Shown here: in pieces, positions 60,234-64,000 of the stretch
Position numbering within the stretch: position 1 is the stretch's first letter
Layout of the letters: every line of letters starts with the position of its first letter
Origin: Aquabacterium sp. A7-Y
GTDB lineage: Bacteria; Pseudomonadota; Gammaproteobacteria; Burkholderiales; Burkholderiaceae_C
Length of the DNA: 64,000 nucleotides
NCBI RefSeq assembly: GCF_026153205.1
Contig: NZ_JAPFBW010000005.1
Span: 1-64,000 of the forward strand
Direction of reading: 5' to 3'
Translations under genes and position numbers: made by a program
Notes under the pieces: generated by a model
Databases searched by the model: none
Told to the model about the DNA's origin: nothing
Seen by the model: only the letters and a program-made list of their open reading frames with translations

Positions 60234-61658
60234 ATGATCCGTCACGACCAGCTCTACATCGGCGGCGCCTGGGTGCCCTGCCCCTCCCGCGAAGTCATCG
60301 AGGTGGTCTCGCCCTCCACCGAGGAGGTCATCGCGACCGTGCCGGCCGGCAGCAGCGTGCAGGTCGATGCCGCGGTGACGGCCGCCCGAGCGGCCTTCGA
60401 GTCCTGGTCCGCGACATCGCCCGCCGAACGCGCCGAGGTGCTGCAGCGCATCCACGAAGGCCTGAAGGCCCGCGCGCCCGAGATCGCCCGCACCATCTCG
60501 TCGGAGATGGGCATGCCGCTGCACCAGGCGCTGCGCATCCAGGTCGGCACCCCGGTCGCGAGCTTCAAGCTGTATGCCGAACTGGCGCGCAGCTTCGCCT
60601 TCGAGGAAGAAGTGGGCCATTCCCGGGTGCTGCGCGAAGCGGTCGGCGTGGTGGCGGCCATCACGCCCTGGAACTACCCGCTGCACCAGATCGCCGCCAA
60701 GGTCGGCGCGGCACTCGCGGCCGGCTGCACCCTCGTGCTCAAGCCCTCCGAGGTGGCGCCGCTGAACGCCTTCCTGCTGGCCGAGGTGATCCATGAAGCC
60801 GGCCTGCCGCCGGGCGTCTTCAACCTCGTCACCGGCTACGGCGGCACGGTGGGCGAGGCCCTGGTCGCCCACCCGGACGTGGACATGATCTCCTTCACGG
60901 GCTCGACCCTGGCAGGCAAGCGCATCTCGGAAGTGGCGGCGCACACGGTCAAGCGGGTGTCGCTGGAGCTGGGCGGCAAGTCCGCCGCGGTGGTCCTCGA
61001 CGATGCCGACCTCGCCGCTGCGGTGCACGGTACGGTCGCCAACTGCTTCATGAATGCCGGGCAGACCTGCACCGCGCACACCCGGCTGCTGGTGCCCCGC
61101 GCGCGTCTCGAGGAAGCGTGTGCGCTGGCGGTCGAGGCGGCTGCCGACTGGCGTGTCGGCGATCCCTTCGACGAGCGCAGCCAGCTCGGGCCGGTGGCCT
61201 CGGCGCTGCAGCGCGAGCGGGTACGCCACCACATCCGCGCTGGCGTCGAGGCCGGCGGCCGGCTGCTGTGCGGCGGACCGGATGCGCCGATCGGCCTGGA
61301 GCGCGGCTACTACGTGTCGCCCACCATCTTCGCCGACGTGCGCCCGGACGCACGCATCGCCCAGGAAGAGGTGTTCGGCCCGGTGCTGGTCATCCTGCCC
61401 TATGAGGACGAAAACGACGCGGTGCGCATCGCCAACGGCACGGTCTACGGGCTCTCGGGCGGCGTGTGGTCGGCGACCGAGGAGCGCGCTGTCGCGGTGG
61501 CGCGGCGGCTGCGCACGGGCCAGGTCAACATCAACGGCGGCGGCTTCAACCTGAAAGCACCCTTCGGCGGCTACAAGCAGTCGGGCCACGGGCGCGAGCT
61601 GGGCGTCTACGGCCTGGAGGAGTTCCTGGAGTACAAGTCGCTGCAGTTCAAGCGCTGA
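60234..61658 (+). CDS. NAD(P)-dependent aldehyde dehydrogenase
   Basis: This 474-residue aldehyde dehydrogenase has the full fold. [18 protein letters not shown] is near residue 141, [11 protein letters not shown] near 221, and the general base Glu lies in LELGGKSA near 245. The catalytic Cys is in [11 protein letters not shown] near 280, and [10 protein letters not shown] near 379. Ala/His after the Cys suggests a small-substrate or broad enzyme, but the substrate is not readable. AGGAG lies upstream of ATG 60234. It should act with the alcohol dehydrogenase to form the carboxylic acid. A longer reading frame upstream only shadows the previous gene. Confidence 0.94.
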   Translation: MIRHDQLYIGGAWVPCPSREVIEVVSPSTEEVIATVPAGSSVQVDAAVTAARAAFESWSATSPAERAEVLQRIHEGLKARAPEIARTISSEMGMPLHQALRIQVGTPVASFKLYAELARSFAFEEEVGHSRVLREAVGVVAAITPWNYPLHQIAAKVGAALAAGCTLVLKPSEVAPLNAFLLAEVIHEAGLPPGVFNLVTGYGGTVGEALVAHPDVDMISFTGSTLAGKRISEVAAHTVKRVSLELGGKSAAVVLDDADLAAAVHGTVANCFMNAGQTCTAHTRLLVPRARLEEACALAVEAAADWRVGDPFDERSQLGPVASALQRERVRHHIRAGVEAGGRLLCGGPDAPIGLERGYYVSPTIFADVRPDARIAQEEVFGPVLVILPYEDENDAVRIANGTVYGLSGGVWSATEERAVAVARRLRTGQVNINGGGFNLKAPFGGYKQSGHGRELGVYGLEEFLEYKSLQFKR

Positions 61659-61667
61659 GCGGCGACC

Positions 61668-61687
61668 AGGGCCTGTTAACAGGCCCT
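61668..61687 (+). terminator. Palindromic hairpin after aldehyde dehydrogenase
   Basis: AGGGCCTG-TTAA-CAGGCCCT is a perfect 8-bp stem just after the stop codon at 61658. No T run follows, so it may be a terminator or an mRNA stabiliser. Confidence 0.5.
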
Positions 61688-61725
61688 AGCATCGTGCAGC
61701 CTTTCTTCTTCCGGAGATCCTGCAG

Positions 61726-63081
61726 ATGCTGTACGCCTTGCGCCCGCTCGCTTTCGCCCTCCTCGCCGCCCTCGGCAGCGCGGCCCACGCCCAGGCCGCC
61801 GCCGGCACGGCGGCCGCCCTGGACGCCGCCGTCCTCGACGCGCTCGACCTGCGCATCGCCGCGGCCGCCCCGCGCGTGATCGAGTGGCGCCGCGACATCC
61901 ATGCCCATCCCGAGCTGTCGGGCCGGGAGGTGCGCACCGCGCGGCTGGTGGCCGAGCATCTCAAGCGCCTGGGCCTGGAGGTGCAGACCGGGGTCGGCGG
62001 CACGGGGGTCGTCGGCATCCTGCGCGGCGCCCTGCCCGGCAAGGTGGTGGCCTTGCGCGCCGACATGGACGCCCTGCCGGTCGAGGAGGCCACCGGCCTG
62101 CCCTTTGCGTCCAAGGTCCGGGCCAGCTACCGCGGCAAGGAGACCGCGGTGATGCATGCCTGCGGGCACGATGGTCACACCGCCATCCTGATGGGTGTGG
62201 CCGAGGTGCTGCAGGGCATGAAGGCGCGCCTGCCCGGCTCGGTCAAGTTCATCTTCCAGCCCGCCGAGGAGGGCGCGCCGGACGGCCACGACCACCATGA
62301 CGGCGCTGCGACGCCCGCCTGGGGCGCCAAGGCGATGGTGGAGCAAGGTGCGCTGAAGGAGGTGCAGGCGATCTTCGGGCTGCACCTGACGGGCAACCTG
62401 CCGCTCGGCGTGGTGGGCTACCGCAGCGGCCCGCTGATGGCCGGTGCCGACTCGCTGCGCATCCGGGTACAGGGCCGCGGCACGCACGGCTCGGCACCGT
62501 GGAGCGGGGTCGACCCCATCCTGGCGTCGGCCCAAGTGGTGGTGGGCCTGCAGGGCATCGTGAGCCGCCAGCTCAACATCACCCAGGAACCGGCAGTGCT
62601 CACGATAGGCGCGATCCAGGGCGGCAACCGCGACAACATCATTCCGGACAGCGTCGAGATGCTGGGCACCCTGCGCACCTTCGACGAGGGCATGCGCAGC
62701 GAGGCCAAGCAGCGCATCGCGACCACCGCGCAGTCCATCGCCGCGGCCAGCGGCGCGCAGGCCAGCGTCAGCTTCGGCCCGACCGCCTACAGCGTCACGA
62801 ACAACCCGCCCGCGCTCACCGAGGCGGTGCTGCCGGCCTTGAAGCTCGCGGCCCGCGGCCGGGTGACGGAGATCCCCAAGGTGAGCGGCTCGGAGGACTT
62901 CTCGGAGTTCCAGAAGGCGGTGCCCGGCTTTTTCTACCTGCTCGGTGCGACACCCAAGGGCAAGGAAGCAGCAACGGCGCCAACCAACCATTCACCGGCC
63001 TTCGACATCAACGAAGACGCCCTGGCCGTGGGCGTGAGGACACTGTCGGTGCTGGCGCTGGACTTTCTCGGGCGGCCCTGA
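61726..63081 (+). CDS. Secreted M20-family amidohydrolase/peptidase
   Basis: This 451-residue exported metallohydrolase has a signal peptide (RPLAFALLAALGSAAHAQ, cleavage near residue 23). M20D motifs are IHAHPELSGRE near 58, LRADMDALPVEE near 111, the metal-binding MHACGHDGHTAILMG near 143-157, and FQPAEEGAP near 176. GRGTHGSAPWSGVDPI starts the dimerisation domain. A His/Asp-rich insertion (DGHDHHDGAATPAWG) follows the PAEEG metal loop; many relatives lack it. It should hydrolyse an N-acyl amino acid or peptide in the periplasm. It lies 67 bases after the aldehyde dehydrogenase gene. Confidence 0.93.
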   Translation: MLYALRPLAFALLAALGSAAHAQAAAGTAAALDAAVLDALDLRIAAAAPRVIEWRRDIHAHPELSGREVRTARLVAEHLKRLGLEVQTGVGGTGVVGILRGALPGKVVALRADMDALPVEEATGLPFASKVRASYRGKETAVMHACGHDGHTAILMGVAEVLQGMKARLPGSVKFIFQPAEEGAPDGHDHHDGAATPAWGAKAMVEQGALKEVQAIFGLHLTGNLPLGVVGYRSGPLMAGADSLRIRVQGRGTHGSAPWSGVDPILASAQVVVGLQGIVSRQLNITQEPAVLTIGAIQGGNRDNIIPDSVEMLGTLRTFDEGMRSEAKQRIATTAQSIAAASGAQASVSFGPTAYSVTNNPPALTEAVLPALKLAARGRVTEIPKVSGSEDFSEFQKAVPGFFYLLGATPKGKEAATAPTNHSPAFDINEDALAVGVRTLSVLALDFLGRP

Positions 63082-63165
63082 GATCAGGCGGCCGGCCGCG
63101 CCGCCCCTCCCCCCGCGTTCTGGGAGGTGTCCCACTCAAGTCAGGGGGCCGGCGGCCTCCCGCCC

Positions 63166-63193
63166 TTGTCGTCGCACCGGCTTTCCGGATAAT
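63166..63193 (+). promoter_or_regulatory. Sigma-70-like promoter for the zinc-ribbon/DUF805 gene
   Basis: TTGTCG (63166-63171) and GATAAT (63188-63193, five of six matching TATAAT) are separated by 16 bases. The predicted start of transcription is near 63200, 28 bases before ATG 63228. The surrounding DNA is AT-richer than average. Confidence 0.55.
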
Positions 63194-63227
63194 TCCGCCC
63201 TGCAGTAACAAATTATTACGTAGGGTG

Positions 63228-64000
63228 ATGGATACGAGGGTGCAGCTGGTCTTCCTGGGCGAGACCGTCGAGGGTTTTGACGTCGAGAGCGTGAAGCGCG
63301 GCCTGGCGCAGTTGCTCAGGCTGGACGACAGCCGGCGCGAGGAGCTGTTCTCCGGCCGGCGCCGGGTCCTCAAGCGGGCGCTCGACGCCGCCAAGGCCCA
63401 GCAGTACGTGGCGCAGTTCGCCAGGGTCGGCGCACGGCTTCACGTCGAAGCCGACGAGGCGGCCCGGCGGCCCTTGCAACTCGTCGATCCCGCAACGCCG
63501 CCTGCGGCTCCAAGCCCCGGCAGCCGCCCCGCCGCGGCGCCGGCACCGGTGTCGCCTGCTTTGGCACTCGCACGCGGCGACGAGGAGATCGTCTGCCCCT
63601 CCTGTGGCGAACGACAGCCCAAGCGCATCCTCTGCCGATCCTGCGCGACCGACATGCCGCGTGGCATCGCGGCCAAGCGGGAGGAGGAGGAGAAGGCACG
63701 GGCCGAGCGCCGGGCCGCCTTCATGGCGCGGCACAAGGTGAGCGCATCGACCGCCGGGGCGAGCGGGTTCGAGTCCGGTGAGGCGCCCGCGATGTGGGGC
63801 TTGGGCTTCTCCGGGCGCATCGGCCGGCTGCGCTATGCGACGGCCAGTGCCCAGATCGCCGCCGCGATGTTTTTCCTGGCTTGGTTTGCCCTGCGGGACC
63901 TGGAGCGGCCGAGATTTGTGCTGCTGGGCACGGTGCTGCTGGCCGCGTGTTTCCTGTTGCTGCGGCTGGCGTTCCTGCGCTGCCACGACTTCGACCGCAG
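63228..64000 (+). CDS. Zinc-ribbon and DUF805 membrane protein, truncated at the window edge
   Basis: The gene runs off the right edge after about 257 codons. The N-terminal part (about 1-75: VQLVFLGETVEGFDVESVKR, LLRLDDSRREELFSGRR) is a small domain that I cannot name. A low-complexity Pro/Ala stretch (about 84-112) follows, then a zinc ribbon CPSCGERQPKRILCRSC near 122-138 and a charged helix (AKREEEEKARAERRAAF). A DUF805 domain comes last: GFSGRIGRLRYATASAQ at about 188, two hydrophobic helices, and the LRCHDFDR motif at the edge. DUF805 proteins are small membrane proteins of unknown role. GTAGGG lies upstream of the ATG. Confidence 0.85.
   Translation, partial: MDTRVQLVFLGETVEGFDVESVKRGLAQLLRLDDSRREELFSGRRRVLKRALDAAKAQQYVAQFARVGARLHVEADEAARRPLQLVDPATPPAAPSPGSRPAAAPAPVSPALALARGDEEIVCPSCGERQPKRILCRSCATDMPRGIAAKREEEEKARAERRAAFMARHKVSASTAGASGFESGEAPAMWGLGFSGRIGRLRYATASAQIAAAMFFLAWFALRDLERPRFVLLGTVLLAACFLLLRLAFLRCHDFDR

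Overview
The window is high-GC bacterial DNA with dense protein-coding genes and no rRNA or tRNA gene that I could find. Gene content suggests a betaproteobacterium of the order Burkholderiales, probably in the Rubrivivax/Leptothrix/Caldimonas neighbourhood. The clues are a DUF971-ubiE-Tim44 block, a ubiJ-ubiB block, an fmdB-DUF502-aspS block, an exosortase B type exopolysaccharide (EPS) locus, and an AspRS of the non-discriminating type. The genus is inference only.

Layout. 1-560 is a gene-free mosaic of GC-rich hairpins and inverted repeats. 585-7389 (minus strand) carries ubiJ, ubiB, a sodium:solute symporter, fmdB, a DUF502 membrane protein and aspS. 7516-37673 is a 30 kb EPS island. Its parts are a plus-strand set (initiating sugar transferase, EpsL, GalE, ManC), a minus-strand set (two GT4 glycosyltransferases, a PhyH-type dioxygenase, a WecG/TagA-type glycosyltransferase, Ugd), a plus-strand set (two paralogous PslG/GH39-like glycosidases and a membrane acyltransferase), and a long minus-strand operon (epsD-epsE-epsF-epsG-xrtB-epsI-gmd-fcl-wzx-GT4-wzy). 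37974-40275 (minus) carries Tim44-like, ubiE and DUF971. 40307-47089 (minus) is a two-partner secretion locus tpsA-fecR-tpsB. A HIT hydrolase and a divergent GT41 (OGT/HMW1C-like) glycosyltransferase follow, then a VapBC-type toxin-antitoxin pair, a very large FAD/Fe-S dehydrogenase, a lipoprotein pullulanase, an AraC regulator divergent from an alcohol dehydrogenase/aldehyde dehydrogenase pair, a secreted M20 amidohydrolase, and a truncated zinc-ribbon/DUF805 membrane protein at the right edge.

How the genes work together. The EPS island has a nearly full Wzx/Wzy-type set: a PNPT initiating transferase, four further glycosyltransferases, flippase, putative polymerase, co-polymerase with cytoplasmic kinase, outer-membrane export protein, a putative beta-barrel, and exosortase B with EpsI. 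Its sugar-nucleotide genes point to GDP-mannose, GDP-fucose, UDP-galactose and UDP-glucuronate, so a fucose- and glucuronate-containing acylated heteropolysaccharide, colanic-acid-like in composition, is the simplest prediction. The two glycosidases would trim or release it. The housekeeping genes on both sides lie on the same strand in an order that, from memory, is contiguous in many Burkholderiales. The EPS island therefore looks inserted into that block between Tim44 and ubiJ.

The most interesting leads are the EPS island inside a conserved operon, a tandem MshEN-like (possible c-di-GMP-binding) module at the N-terminus of the EpsG kinase, the duplicated-module PslG-like glycosidase pair, the GT41 enzyme beside a two-partner secretion adhesin, and a shared C-terminal Val-Cys-Arg ending on both the TpsA and FecR proteins.
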